Shown: positions 25,152-37,997, counted from the stretch's first letter. The stretch is 64,000 nucleotides of DNA from Ceratothoa steindachneri (GCA_963969495.1 OZ018321.1:189617485-189681484); one strand, 5' to 3'. Made by a program: numbers and translations. Notes: generated by a model from the letters alone, not told the origin.

Positions 25152-26125
25152 CTTTCGTTTCATATGTTAATGAGCAATAACATTATTAACAAAATTGATA
25201 TTAGTAGTGATTACGTATAGGTTATGTTTTTTTAATAAGTTAGGCTAGTGAACCAGAACGTATTGTATGTGGGGTGATCCCTTATTCTTACCCCTTTTTT
25301 CACTGTAAAACTAGTACAGAACTAATGTAAAGATTTGCCATCATTAATTCTGATAACTTTTTTTTTCTATGATAGAATAAATACAAATGCACGATAACAA
25401 AGTTAGGTTAGGTATGATGTAAAACTGCAGTATTTCCCTATAGTGTTACTGAAGTTTTACATCAGAATAACTTACTAATTCTAGCAACTTTTCTTCTATG
25501 GTAAAATAATTGCAAATGAACGATAATGAAATTAGGTTAGGATCAGGGCGTTTATTTTTCTGAGATAGATTCATGAGGGAACTCATTTTCAGTTGAAAGA
25601 GGCATTTTTAATCGTAAACGAATGGAATAAGTATTTAACAATCTAAGAGTTTGGGGGTAAACTTTGTATTTCATAACATATCGGAAGCAACTGTAAGCAT
25701 TTTAAGATAAGTTTTCTGTAGTAAGTCAATTTTAGATAAATATCATCAATATGAAAATTTGCTTCTTCATGGGAAAGAGGCGGTTTTATAAGATGATATT
25801 TGAAAGGCAATAGGACTTTCAGAAAAAAAATTGGACACACTGGTTAGAATAGCTTAGGATAGGATACGGTAGATTAAATAGGTTTCTCATAATAAGAGGG
25901 TGTGATGTTGGTGTGTGATGTTTACATTATAGATGAGCTGATCGGCTGATCCAGGGCAAAACAAACGTAAAAACTTATTTCATCATGTAGCAAGATGTTT
26001 CTCTCGCGCTTCAAGACCGTGTTTTCAAGACAAAATTCTGTCTTGATGACAAAAATGCACCTTAAATAAAACGGAAGGACTAACGGCACATAGGCTTAAA
26101 TTACAATGTACTAAATAGTACTTAC
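25152..26125 (-). other. Predicted intron of hAT 1 transposase
   Basis: Bounded by GTAAGT on the 5' side and an AG with a weak pyrimidine tract on the 3' side. AT-rich, without coding potential that I can recognise. Confidence 0.5.
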
Positions 26126-26306
26126 CCATGAATGATGGCACATGAGAGTTGGGATTAGCCTGATCAGGAGCCTGGCTTGTCGCACTTTTAGACATATCTG
26201 TGTCATCTTGGTCATCTGCTTCCAACATACGCCTTTTAGAATTGGGTTCTTCCAAAATTGGCTCGTCAGAAGACCGCTTGCCAAAAAAAGATCTCCTTTT
26301 TTTCAT
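26126..26306 (-). pseudogene. hAT 1 transposase, predicted first exon
   Basis: An ATG at 26306 opens a basic, acidic-patched segment (MKKRRSFFGKRSSDEPILEE) that looks like a nuclear-targeting N terminus. It ends at a consensus splice donor GTAAGT (26125-26120). Joining to an AG acceptor at 25153-25152 keeps the reading frame into the TTF finger exon. The intron would be 974 nt. The splice is inferred from motifs and frame only. Confidence 0.6.
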
Positions 26307-26815
26307 CTTATGGCTTCAGGTCTTCAACAACTTAGCTTTTTACAACTTGCACAGTCAAACGCTTGTGATGACGTCACGATATTTGTCACACGGACTCACA
26401 CCATACACTGTTACAGCACAAGTTTCTGAAAAATATACAAACGAAAAGATTTATAATCATGGAGGCTTTATAAAGTATTTACAAAATAACTTCACTTAAT
26501 TACTGTTATTCACTATAATTATATCACTAAAAAAAACACAAAAAAACACAACGAAAAGAACAATATTCTGTTTAAGTTACAAATTGGCCTGGACTAATCA
26601 GGAAAGAACAGCTGTGATATGCATGTTAGGCCTATTGGAACTATATTTTTTGTAAAATAGTCTACACGGCCTACAGGTACCATTAGGGAGATGAACTCAT
26701 AAGCATATATTTTTACATTTCTGGATTTCAAAAGTGGAGGGGCCAGGCCCCCCCCAGTCAAAAAATTGGGGGACCCAGGCTCTCCAGCCCCCACCCTCCT
26801 GTTCCTCCATCTATG

Positions 26816-26823
26816 ATACTACT
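26816..26823. repeat. Right target-site duplication of hAT 1
   Basis: ATACTACT, the partner of 22639-22646; followed by further ACT units of the target. Confidence 0.85.
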
Positions 26824-27244
26824 ACTACTACTTAGAAAAATTATGGTGAAGTTGATGGCGTAGATGATGAAGATGATAAAAACCTTCGCTTTACAGAGCA
26901 TCAGATAGTAACATTTTGGGGCTAATGTCTCCTTGGTGTTTCGTCCCGGTGTTACGGAAGAAGGGTTTCGGGCATATTACCTGGGTATTTGTATGTGACG
27001 TTGAACTTTAAGCTTTTCCAGGCTAATCACCACATTTTCTTGAATAGTAGTGTGACGTTGTTGTTTGGGACATGACCGAACCAAGTGTCGTGTGCACAAG
27101 GTTTTTTTGTCGCTAGCATAAATCTTACTTCGAATTAATGGAGAAGACTAGTAGTCGCCTTTGAGCGACGCTAATGACCAGATATTGTGTTAAATAATTC
27201 CAGTTTGGGTGATTTACGAGTAAGCGATGTTGAGACGCTTATCT

Positions 27245-27250
<6 letters not shown>
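26824..27250. other. Unannotated DNA
   Basis: Begins with ACT repeats; nothing else recognised. Confidence 0.6.

Positions 27251-27288
<38 letters not shown>
27251..27288. repeat. (GA)n microsatellite
   Basis: Uninterrupted GA repeat. Confidence 0.95.
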
Positions 27289-27290
<2 letters not shown>

Positions 27291-27430
27291 ACTGCACTGC
27301 TACAACTCCAAGACAGGGTTTGCATTAAGTGGTGGGGCGCAAATCAAAGTCGATAATCTTCCTTAGTCCTCCAAACATTAGCGAAGATTGTAAGCCACCG
27401 GAAGTAGGGAGAAACCTTCAATTGATAATC

Positions 27431-27533
<103 letters not shown>

Positions 27534-27729
27534 TTAAAGTGTTTATATAGTTCGAGCAAGAGTTTCATCCCTTTGTGTTTATTCTTATTTAAAGAAATTA
27601 TCTCGCACCACTTTGAGGACTGAATTTTTGTAAAATCTCGTGAAATAGTAAAGTTGAATAAATTAGCACACAGTATTTTCATTCCCTTTTTAGTTTCACT
27701 TTCCGAATGTATAAAGAAATCAAGTGAGA

Positions 27730-28786
<1,057 letters not shown>

Positions 28787-28843
<57 letters not shown>
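28787..28843. repeat. (TA)n microsatellite, left flank of hairpin 1
   Basis: Pure TA repeat ending 41 bp before the left hairpin arm. Confidence 0.97.
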
Positions 28844-28845
<2 letters not shown>

Positions 28846-28884
28846 GAAATATCACAAAAGTTAGCGCGTGGTAACTATAAATAT

Positions 28885-29190
28885 GAATATGTACCACGGA
28901 AGGAAACTGAATAAAAGACGGATTGGAATTAGTACTTTCGTCTATTCGACATTTTCAAACTCACAATGGTAAAAAAAATAAGACACACAGTATTTATACT
29001 AAGCACGTTTCCCTATGAGGTCAACTTTTTAATGCTATCAGATAAGTTGACCTCATAGGGAAACGTGCTTAGTATAAATACTGTGTGTCTTATTTTTTTC
29101 TTACCATTATGAGTTTAAAAATGTCGAATAGACGAAAGTACTAAATCCAATCTGTCTTTTATTCAGTTTCCTTCCGTGATGGTACATATT
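28885..29190. repeat. Hairpin 1: about 145-bp inverted repeat with 16-nt loop
   Basis: Arms 28885-29027 and 29044-29190 are about 95 percent complementary by eye. Differences are one 3-nt indel, a few substitutions and a length change in an A run. The loop is 29028-29043. The whole lies between two (TA)n tracts. The minus strand of the left arm contains TTGAAAATGTCGAATAGACG followed by AAAGT. There a GTC/GAC stem precedes a GAAA box, reminiscent of a decayed hammerhead ribozyme core as found in Penelope-like retroelements. No protein is encoded. Confidence 0.9.
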
Positions 29191-29198
29191 TATATATA

Positions 29199-29199
29199 C

Positions 29200-29262
<63 letters not shown>
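29199..29262. repeat. (TA)n microsatellite, right flank of hairpin 1
   Basis: TA repeat starting within 10 bp of the right hairpin arm. Confidence 0.97.
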
Positions 29263-29266
<4 letters not shown>

Positions 29267-29487
29267 GGTAAAAGGCCATGTTGTATGCATGTACAATTGA
29301 AATCCACAGCTATGGCAGCGTTATTAATCTTAACTTGATTTTTCTTAATATTTCATGTTTTTTAACGGGGTCTTCGAGACGAGAAAAAACATCCGCGAAT
29401 GACATTTTTGTCTCGTAAATTAAACTTTTGGCTCCTATACAATGGTTTCACTATCATATACCAGAACTCACCATTGACTTGTTTTAC

Positions 29488-29498
29488 TTATATATATG

Positions 29499-29565
<67 letters not shown>
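29488..29565. repeat. (TA)n microsatellite
   Basis: TA repeats with a GTATATAAATA interruption at the left edge. Confidence 0.97.
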
Positions 29566-29569
<4 letters not shown>

Positions 29570-29998
29570 ATTCAAGCCTTTGAATTTTTCTTATTCTTTT
29601 ATCATTGTGTTTTTCTTTGTGCATGTTCATTTGTCTTTTATCTGTTTCTTGCGACTGTGTCTCTATTGCTAGTTATTTGTTATCATTGTTTTTTTTTGGG
29701 GGGAGGAGGTTGTATTATGTTCTTTATACTTACTTAGTCTAGTTTTTTCATAGATTCTTTTTGGATATTCTTGTTAAAGTTCCCGATAAAGGTTTGTCGT
29801 TTTTTGGTAATTTTTTGTCTTCTTCGGGTTTGTTTCTTTTTGTTTGGGTGTTTCTCTTCAGTTAGTTTCTTCGCTTTTAGTTTCATCTCTTTATCGATAG
29901 AATGGGACAACTATATTTTTAATCGTACTCACGCTGCCTTGGAATCCTGCAGGGGATGACCCGCGTTGGTTTTCTTCTATGAGTGCTCTTATCTCGTC
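29566..29998. other. Unannotated T-rich DNA
   Basis: T-rich with F- and L-rich chance frames; no gene recognised. Confidence 0.6.
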
Positions 29999-31107
29999 AG
30001 AAAAGTAGCCGGCTGGATCGAGAACTGGCTAAGTGGCAGACGGCAACTGGTGGTGGTGAATGGACAGTCTTCTGAGTGGGTGCCCGTTACTAGTGGGGTT
30101 TCTCAAGGTTCTGTCCTAGGACCACTACTATTCATCATCTACGTCAATGACATGAACGGTGACATGGTTGCCAAGATTTCCAAATTTGCCGATGATACCA
30201 AGCTCGGTATGAACGTTGCAAAGGATGGAAATACTGCCCGACTGCAGGAAGATCTTGGGAAGGTTGAGGAGTGGTCGGACACGTGGCAAATGCCTTTTAA
30301 CGTGAACAAATGCAAAGTGATGTATATTGGCCACCGAAACCCCCAATCTCAGTATATCCTTAAGGGCACTGCTATTGAATCCACGGACACTGAAAAGGAC
30401 TTGCGTGTAACAATCACTAGTGACCTAAAGTTCTCGAAACAGTTCATTGAGACGGAGAAAAAAGCACAAAAGATGCAAGGCTATATAAAGCGCCAGTTTG
30501 GATATCACAACAAGGAGATTGTACTTTGCCTGTACAACTCACTTGTCCGACCGCACCTGGAGTATGCCGTACAATTTTGGAGTCCTTCATTTCGAAAGGA
30601 CATCGCCAGATTGAAACGCGTACAAGCCAGGGCAACCAAACTGATTCCCTCCATCACACATAAAAGTTATGAAGATAGATTAAGGGAATTAGATCTGTTC
30701 TCGCTGGAAACCCGTAGACTGCGTGGTCAGCTCATCGAAGTTTTTATATTCCTATGAGGGTTTGACAATGTTGACTACAGGGATATTTTCACACTTGTTG
30801 AGAGCAGAACAAGAAATCACGGCTTTAAACTTGAACTGAAGCGTTACAACCGCGATCTGTGTGGAAAGTTTTTCACGTACAGTATCTGCGGTAGTTGGAA
30901 CGCACTTCCATTGGAAGTTTTCAACAGTTAATCTGTTGACCAGTTCAAGTTAAGACTAGACAGGGTCTTGAAAAATGGCTGTGAAAGGACGTAAAGCATT
31001 TGAGCAGAGATGTGCTCGCTCAACTGCTAGTCCAAATGTAACCTCATCGAATGGAACGTAAGGTCTTCTAGGGTACCTTTTTTTCTTGTTGTTACTCCTT
31101 GTTGTCG
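29999..31107 (+). mobile_element. LINE alpha, short diverged 5'-truncated copy
   Basis: Homology starts near 30003 at KVAGWIENWLSGRRQ (between RT boxes A and B) and runs through the ORF2 stop at 30994, the 3' UTR stem-loop region (31034-31078) and the CTTGTTGTTACTCCTTG tail. It is more diverged from the other alpha copies than they are from each other, and its 3' stem is partly decayed. Confidence 0.88.
30000..30994 (+). pseudogene. LINE alpha ORF2, RT C half
   Basis: Box B TSGVSQGSVLGPLLF, box C KFADDTKLG, NVNKCKVMYIG, EKDLRVTITSDLKFSKQ and the QFGYHNKEIVLCLYNSLVRP block are in one frame up to 30757. A frameshift or stop near 30755 then precedes the C-terminal NHGFKLELKRYNRDLCGKFF segment. 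The catalytic FADD is present, but box A and everything before it are missing. Confidence 0.9.
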
Positions 31108-32610
31108 TGTGTTATGTCGGGTTTTGTCCCCTCGTCGCTACTGCTCTTCCTTTTAGTACTATGTTGAGCGGCCTGATTCTCACCGCTCTGTCCAGATCCT
31201 CTTGCTCCCTCATTTCTCTCCTCCGTGTACCGGTGGGTTTGTTTTGAATTCTTTCCACCCTTTTCTTGGGTTGTCTCAGACACTGAAAATAATCGCTGAA
31301 GGGTAGATGAGGCTTGATCTTACTAGCGCTAAATATATTTTTCTCTGATTCTTTCTGCTCAGGTTTCTTAATGTATAAAGTGTTCTGACTGCCGATTTTG
31401 CTCTATGGATCAGTTATGTGACGTGCTCCATGTACCTGGTAGATGTGATCTTCAATCCGAGTACATTGCACTCATTAACGTGTATTCCCTCTCTTTCACA
31501 TCTGCTAGTTTTGTTCCTTCTAATGGCACTACATTGAGTTTTTCGCCATTAGTTCGGATCTTCCATATTGCTTCGTATTCATTGATTTTTCTTATTTCTT
31601 CGGCAGTCATACTAGCCTGCATTGGCGCATTTCGACATGCACTAACGACGATTTGGATTATATCATCGGCGAATTGAATGTTTAGGCTAGAAGGGTTGTT
31701 AGGTTCTAGGATGGCAGCTGTGTAAATTGAGTATAAGGTAAGATTGATACACCCTCCCTGCGGCACTCCTGCCCGTAAAGCGAGGGTGGATCCGTCCGTG
31801 TTTCCTATACTGACGTACGCTGACCTTTCACACAGTTTTTGGTTTAGCCCCAATTAAAGTATCTTATACTGCATCTCCCTTAGCAATCCTTTATCAAATT
31901 CCTTTGATAAGTTTCTGCATACGATGTCGATATAACTGATTTTTGTTCGCTTCTGCAATTTTCTCCATGATGAAATTTTATTGCTACCTCGTTGCTTCTG
32001 TTCTTTCTGAGCCCGTATTGATTTTTATTTATAAGCAAGTTTTTCTTCAAGTGTTCGACGAGTCCTCTATTTAAGATCTTCTCCAAGATTTTCCTACCAA
32101 ATTCCTACAGGGATATTCAGCGATAACTCTCCTTTCTCGCCGGGGGTCTCTCAGGTTTGGCCATAAAAATAATTTTTGAGATTTTGTTTGAGTCGTGAGA
32201 GTAGCCTACATTTAAGCAGCCATTAAGGATGTTAAAAATACCTTCCCGAACGCATCTCAGTGCTTTGATGAAGTTAAGCTTCACCAGCCCTTCCGGACCC
32301 GGGGTTTCTGTTTGAAGGAATTAAGCGCACTTTCCAGTTCTTCCAGCGGAACTCTTTCATCTTTCTTGTCTCCCCTGTTCACTTTGTGGTTCAGATGCGT
32401 CCTTTCGATGTTTGCATTAAGCTCGTCTATTAGTTGATTATCAAAATCAATGCCATAGCCTTCATTTTCTTCTTCGCAGATTCTGGAGGTCTGTTCCCAA
32501 GGTTCTCTGAGAATCGCCTCTATTTCATTCTCTTCTGATTTAATTTCTCCACTGGCTTGGGCCCATGAGGGGATCTTCTCAAGGGATTAATCGTGGCAGA
32601 TTTGATGATG
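31108..32610 (-). mobile_element. Jockey/I-group-like LINE relic
   Basis: On the minus strand, RT pieces appear in order. First is ALNSFKQKP (about 32340), then NILNGCLNVGYS and KIIFMAKPERPPARKESYR (about 32220-32120). Next are KILEKILNRGLVEHL with NKNQYGLRKNRS (32086-31990), box B LRAGVPQGGCINLTLYSIYT with IQFADDIIQIV (31780-31660), and a C-terminal LYLALVRSSLIYPS segment followed by an IQNK-like stretch (about 31340-31240). The YGLRKNRS, IYTAAI and EKLNVVPL wording is typical of jockey-like rather than CR1-like elements. Many stops and frameshifts are present. The left end meets the tail of the alpha copy at 31107. Confidence 0.8.
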
Positions 32611-33049
32611 GATAAAGGCTAAATCAACTACTTACACCCGAGGGGTGTATAGAGAAGGTTATGTGACCTATTGCGGACCTGGGCGGGCTCCCGTTGATTT
32701 GGATATGTCCGTTCCTTTTCTCGGGATTCATCTGGTTTTGAATTCCGCCGTGGTCTATTCCTCAAGCCAGCTTCGTTCAATGGTTCCAAGCATTCCTAAT
32801 TACAGTCGAATGGTATAGTTAAGACGAGAGTTATGAGGCAGTCCTAATTCTCGGTCACATGTTGATCACCTACGAGGGATGATGAGGGAGCTTAGGTGCT
32901 CATCTCTATTTCCACGTAAGAAGAAAAAGTACTTTTATCTCTTTTTTAACAGCGGCTAAATTCCTCAGCACGCTCCAATAGGCTGCTTGAAAATGGCTCG
33001 GGAAGAATAGTTCTTGGTTGGAGCGTAAGAATAAAGAATTGTGTAACAA
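32611..33049. other. Unannotated DNA
   Basis: Nothing recognised; possibly upstream sequence of the jockey-like relic, but I see no motif that proves it. Confidence 0.5.
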
Positions 33050-33141
33050 GGGGTAACAAGGAAAGTAAGTACCCTAGAAGACCTTACGGTCCATTCAAAG
33101 AGGGTACCTTTAGAATAGCAATCGAGCGGGCACATGGCTGC

Positions 33142-36056
33142 TCAATTGTTTTGCGTCCCTAAACGGCCACGTTTCAAGACTTTGTCTAGTCTTGACTTAA
33201 ACTGGTCAACAGATTCACTGTTAACAACTTCCACTGGAAGTGCGTTCCACTTACCGCAGATACTGTAAGTGAAAAAATTTCCACACATATTGCGGTTGTA
33301 ACGCTTCAGTTCAAGTTTGAAGCCGTGATTGCGCGTTCTGTTCTCACTCAGTATGAAAATATCCCGGTAGTCAACATTGTCGAACCCTCGAAGTATTTTG
33401 AAGACCTCAAAAGCTGACCACGCAGTCTACGGGTTTCCAGCCAGAACAGATCTAACTCCCTTAGTCTATCCTCATAACTTGTATGTCGGATAGAGGGAAT
33501 CAGTTTGGTTGTCCTAGCTTGTACGCGTTCCAATCTCGCGATGTCCTTTCGCAATGAAGGACTCCAAAATTGTACGGCATACTCCAGGTGCGGTCGGACA
33601 AGTGAGTTGTACAGGCAAAGTACAATCTCCTGGTTCCGATAACCAAACTGGCGCTTTATATAGCCTAGCATCCTTTGGGCCTTTTTCTCCACCTCAATGC
33701 ACTGTTTCGAGAACTTTAGGTCACTAGTGATTGTTACACCCAAGTCCTTCTCAGTGTCGGTGAATTCCATAGCAGTGCCCTTAAGGATATACTGAGATTG
33801 GGGGGTTCTGTGGCCGATATGCATTACTTTGCATTTGCCCACGTTAAAAGGCATTTGCCACGTGTCCGACCACTCCCCAATCTTCCCAAGATCTTCCTGC
33901 AGGCGAGCAGTATTTCCATCCTTTGCAACGTTCATACCAAGCTTGGTATCGTCTGCAAATTTTGAACTTTTGGCAACCATGTCACCGTCCATGTCGTTGA
34001 CGTAGATGATGAATAATAGTGGTCCTAGGACAGAACCTTGAGGCACCCCGCTAGTAACGGGCACCCACTCAGAAGACTGTCCATTCACCACCACCCGTTG
34101 CCGTCTGCCACTTAGCCAGTTCTCGATCCAGCCGGCTACCTTTCCGTCTATGCCAAGCGCTCGCACTTTCCGGAGAAGGCGGCGGTGTGGTACCTTATCA
34201 AAGGCTTTCTAAAAGTCTAGGTAGACCACATCCACCGCCTTGTCCCGATTGTGCTCACTGAAAACGAAGTGGAAGAATTCCACAAGGTTCGTCAAGCATG
34301 ACCGTTACCTTCAGAAGCCGTGCTGGGAACTGCTCAGTAGCAGGTTTGACTCTAAATACGACGTCACTTTGTCCACCATGATGCTTTCCATGAGTTTACC
34401 GAATATCGAAGTCAGACTGATAGGTCGGTAGTTCGACGGTTGGTTACGGTCTCCTTTCTTGAAGATAGGAGTCACCTCCGCCTCATGCCAGTCTCTAGGA
34501 ACGCATTTGGTCCGGATTGACATGTTAAAGATAGCGCACAGATGTGGTGATACTTCATCGCACACTTCCTTCAACACTTTAGGTAGAAACCCGTCCGGTC
34601 CAAGGGACTTATTCGTCTTTAGGTCAGCGATCTTTTTCTTTATTTCTCCTTCGGTGAAGTCCATATCCTCCAGCTTTTCCCCCGAGTAGGAATCCGTCGG
34701 CTGGGGAATGGGACCACACTCTTCAGTAAACACTGAAGAGAAGTAGTCGTTGAGGAGGTTAGCTTTTTCTGCATCTGAATGCTTTAATGTCTTCTCCTCA
34801 TTCCTCAAAGGGCCAATCGTTCGACGGATTGGTTTACGGCTGTTCACATATCCAAAAAACTCCTTGGGATTCTCTTTACAGAGTCTCGCCACTCGGAGTT
34901 CCTTAGACCGCTTAGCCACCCTTATACTGGACTTCACTCTCCTGGCTAGCCTCCGGTATTCGTCAAAGTCACCCGAGATCTTCGATTGCCGGTACACATT
35001 TCTCTTCTCCCTAAGCAGTTGCCCGATTTCTCGATTAAACCACTCTGGTTGAACAGAGGACCGACGGGGGCATTTCAGAGGGATAAAACGCGATTGAAGA
35101 CTCATGAATGGGGTTTTGAAACTGTTCCAAGAGTCTTCAACAGCATTGCACTCTTCTAGCCTCGCGTCAGTCAGTCCCGCGCGTAGACCTGCAAAGTCTG
35201 CTCTTCTCAAATCGAGTTTCCTTGATTTACTAGTTGCAGGCTCTGCCTTGGGGACTTTGACTACAAATCTAATTAGTCGGTGGTCACTGCCACCGAGCTC
35301 TTCGCCAACACAGAGGTCCTCAACGATGTCATCCTCAGAGGTGAAAACCAAGTCGAGGATATTGTCTCCTCTCGTTGGCTCTCTTACCCACTGAGTGAGG
35401 AACTCGTTGTTCGTGAACTCCAGGAGTAGTGCGTTCTCGCCACAGGGTTCTCTCGTTTCCCAGTCAACTTGTGTGTTGAAATCACCCATGACGATACACA
35501 CTCTGTCTTCGACAAGTTCTCCTAGTAGCTGGTACAGATCTCTGTCCTTTTCAACGAGTTGAGCAGGAGGTCTATAAAGCACCAGGGTCCTGTATTTGGC
35601 AGGACCTATCTCTAGGTCAACACCTAGTAGTTCATGGTCGGATATGATGTTGCAATCCGTCGAGTTGAGAGTATCCTTGACATACAACATCACACCGCCA
35701 CCCTCTCTGTCTGGCCTATCTTTCAGGAAGAGCTGGTAACCGGAAATCGTGAATTCACCTTCAAAATCTCGGCTTGAGCTTTTTATCCACGACTCCGTTA
35801 TGGCCACCATCTCAGGTTCCTCTGTTACTACGAGGCCACGGAGCTCAAGAAACTTATTCCTGATTGACCTCGCATTGAACAGAAGAATTTTGAGGGAGTC
35901 CCCTATTGTAGGACACCCTATGCTCTTCAGGTTCCCGGCTTCTCTGTTTTCGTGGTCACACCCTTTTTGACGACCTCCGAGGAGTGACACGGGCATGCTG
36001 GCACACGTCCGCTTTCGCTCTGTTTCGAACGCTCCTTTGGGTGCGTTCCACGACAT
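33142..36056 (-). pseudogene. LINE alpha ORF2: AP-like endonuclease and reverse transcriptase
   Basis: The protein would be about 970 residues. It has an N-terminal endonuclease (LLFNARSIRNKF, ITESW, DREGGGVMLYVKD, MGDFNTQVDWE, GGSDHRLIRF) and a linker with WFNREIGQLLREKR and CKENPKEFFGYVNSRK. The RT follows (FKKGDRNQPSNYRPISLTSI, QHGF, box [43 protein letters not shown]), then a C-terminal NRTRNHGFKLELKRYN block. The frame is open from 36056 to 34311. TGA and TAA then replace CGA and CAA after QHGF, TAG replaces CAG in box A (about 34213), and a frameshift occurs near 33400. It overlaps ORF1 by about 100 nt in another frame. It would nick target DNA and prime reverse transcription if intact. 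Confidence 0.93.
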
Positions 36057-37077
36057 CTTGAATTAGATTGGCGAGAAAGGCCTTCCCTTTAAAGGAGAGA
36101 TGTACCCCGTCCCTTTGGTAGAGGTTGTCTCTACCGATAAAGGTACGATAGGAGTCCACGAAGAAGACTCCTTCTGCCGTTCAGAGATCCGCCAACCTTC
36201 TGTTCACTGCGACGTTTCTTTCGTGAGCGGTTCGGGATGGACCTCTTCTCGGAAGCATCCCAACCACCACACGTTTGCGGGTTTTAAGCCCTATGTCGTC
36301 CACGGCTCCCATCACTGTTTGGATGGTCTTACCACTGAGGCCAACCTTACCCCCTCTGAGGTAGAGGTCGTTGCCGCTCACCATCAGAGCAACAACTGAA
36401 TTCTCAGAAATCTGAGCTTTCTCTGCCTCTACTCTGATGGTGTGGTTACCCCGTCCTGACAGGCAGCTTACCTTCACGCTAGTGCGAAGGCGGGCCGCTA
36501 GCAGCGGCTGCAGATCCCGTGTTTGCGAGTCACTAATGAGGGTGACCTTCGGACACTTGGTCTCTGAAGACGGGGTCTTCCCTTGTGGAAGAGGCCTTCC
36601 CTTTTCCTCTTTACTCTCCACATTCTTATCTTTCTTTTTCTTCTTGTTTATCTGTTTTTCTTCTTTTTGGGGTTCTACTTTTGTTTCAACTATCTTCTTT
36701 TTCTTCGTTTCTCCTTTCTTTTTTTTCTCCTTTTCTCTCGCCTCAGCTGGCTTAGCCTCAGATGATGCCGGAATGTCCACTTCATTACCAGGGGATTCCG
36801 ACACGTCAGTGGGCGGCGCCTCTTCTAGGCATCGAACCTGAGCTACGTTAAGGGCTTTGAGCTTCTCCAACTTTCCCTCAAGGACCTTAGCTCTCTCCTC
36901 TGAGGCTCAATAGAGGTCTTTTAATTTTTCCACCTCTCGCGTCAATATGCAAGTAGTGCAGATACTTTCAGGGCTGCATTTTGAGTAGCAGCCCTCCAGA
37001 AAGTCAACGCACCACTTTTCTAACTGGCATATTGCACAGTTGTGTTTGAGACGAACGGGTCCTTTTTTGCCTGTCAT
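35956..37077 (-). pseudogene. LINE alpha ORF1: zinc-finger and SGNH-esterase-like protein
   Basis: An ATG at 37077 follows a purine-rich leader. Residues 14-43 hold cysteines spaced C-x2-C-x5-C-x6-C-x3-C-x5-C-x2-C, a PHD- or knuckle-like finger conserved in the plus-strand copy. A short coiled-coil-like segment and a very lysine-rich linker (about residues 90-155) follow. Then comes an SGNH-like domain: VTLISDSQTRDLQPLL (serine block), VSGNDLY (Gly/Asn block) and RDGVHLSFKGKAFLANLIQD (catalytic Asp/His block). Two in-frame stops (codon 57 TGA; codon 299 TGA where the other copy has TGT) disable it, with no frameshift over 373 codons. CR1-type ORF1 proteins with esterase domains are known; the biochemical role here is inferred. 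Confidence 0.85.
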
Positions 37078-37997
37078 TTTGAGCGCTTTCTCTCTCTCTG
37101 AAAACTCGTGACCAATCAATGATAAAAAGGGGGGTTGGTGAGTTCTCCCAGCGTGAGTCGCTCCCGCCTATCGATCGGAGAGGTTTCGGATCTTTCAGAA
37201 GGCACGCTCCATTTGCTGCTGTTCGTCCGACCGAGTCGTCAAACCTCGGCGTGCCGTGGCTCCCAACCAAGCAGCACTGACGGTCCCCGAAGGGGCCATC
37301 GATTTCTCACCAGGTGAACAACAACGAAGCACGCCCCGTACTAAACTCCTACTAGTTCTCTTCACAACGGCCAGGATCTCGGAGTAGCGTTCAATGGATA
37401 TCCCGCCACACCAAGGAACTCGACCCAAGGCTTTTTATTGGCCTGGCAACCAACATGGGAACAAAGGGCCGTCACCTCGGACCAATGCTACCATAAGCAC
37501 CCGTCAACGGGCACTGGGAACGGTCAATAATTACGCGCCAGGGAAGGGGTTAACGAGGCACTACCCTCATCCCATTCATCGTGCCACAACGCCTAGGACA
37601 CCTCTAGTCCTAGTCTCTCGCAACCAGTGAGCGTCGATTGGCGTTGTTTATAGAGGTTCCAAAGCCTCTCTTCTGACGCATGAGGTAGCTGCCAGGTCCT
37701 TATAGGTAGATAGAGGAAGAAAGGGAAAGAGTGACACGATAGGAGTAGGCTTTTTTTTCTCTTTTTGTATGAGTGGGAGATAGGATAAAAGTAAAAAAAG
37801 GAGAGGGATAGAGTAGAAAAAGGAAGGAATGACGCATTTAGTCTGGAACCTCGTTTCCGACCAAATTGACAAGGGAAGCCCTACCAGGGGTACCCAGAAG
37901 AGGTACCCCCGCCGACATAGCTCGAAAAGTCCAAGGTCCACACAAGCTCTCTTCCCGCGACAAGGGGGCGTACTCTCCCTCTATTTTCGTTATCAAA

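Larger units (their letters stand above)
22647..26815 (-). mobile_element. hAT transposon 1, complete ends, 4169 bp
   Basis: The left terminus CATGGTTGGAGGAA (22647-22660) and the right terminus, read on the minus strand, CATAGATGGAGGAA (26815-26802) form a 14-bp inverted repeat with two mismatches. Perfect 8-bp direct repeats ATACTACT flank it at 22639-22646 and 26816-26823. An 8-bp target duplication is the hallmark of hAT elements, and the interior encodes a hAT transposase on the minus strand. Subterminal regions are G/C-run rich at both ends. One caution: the right flank is an ACT repeat, which makes part of the duplication less informative. Confidence 0.9.
33050..37995 (-). mobile_element. 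LINE alpha, near full-length copy (about 4.9 kb)
   Basis: On the minus strand the order is 5' UTR (37995-37078), ORF1 (37077-35956), ORF2 (36056-33142), and a 3' UTR with a conserved stem-loop (33110-33067) and a CTTGTTACCCCTTGTTAC tail. The pairing of an ORF1 esterase-like domain with an ORF2 lacking RNase H places it in the CR1/L2/Rex-type group of non-LTR retrotransposons. The 5' end abuts GA repeats at 37998. The GC-rich 5' UTR is nearly identical to 1-888. Confidence 0.93.

Noticed and set aside
35104..35394. Antisense serine-rich frames within ORF2 (also 46923-47396)
   Set aside because: Complement shadows of the ORF2 coding strand.
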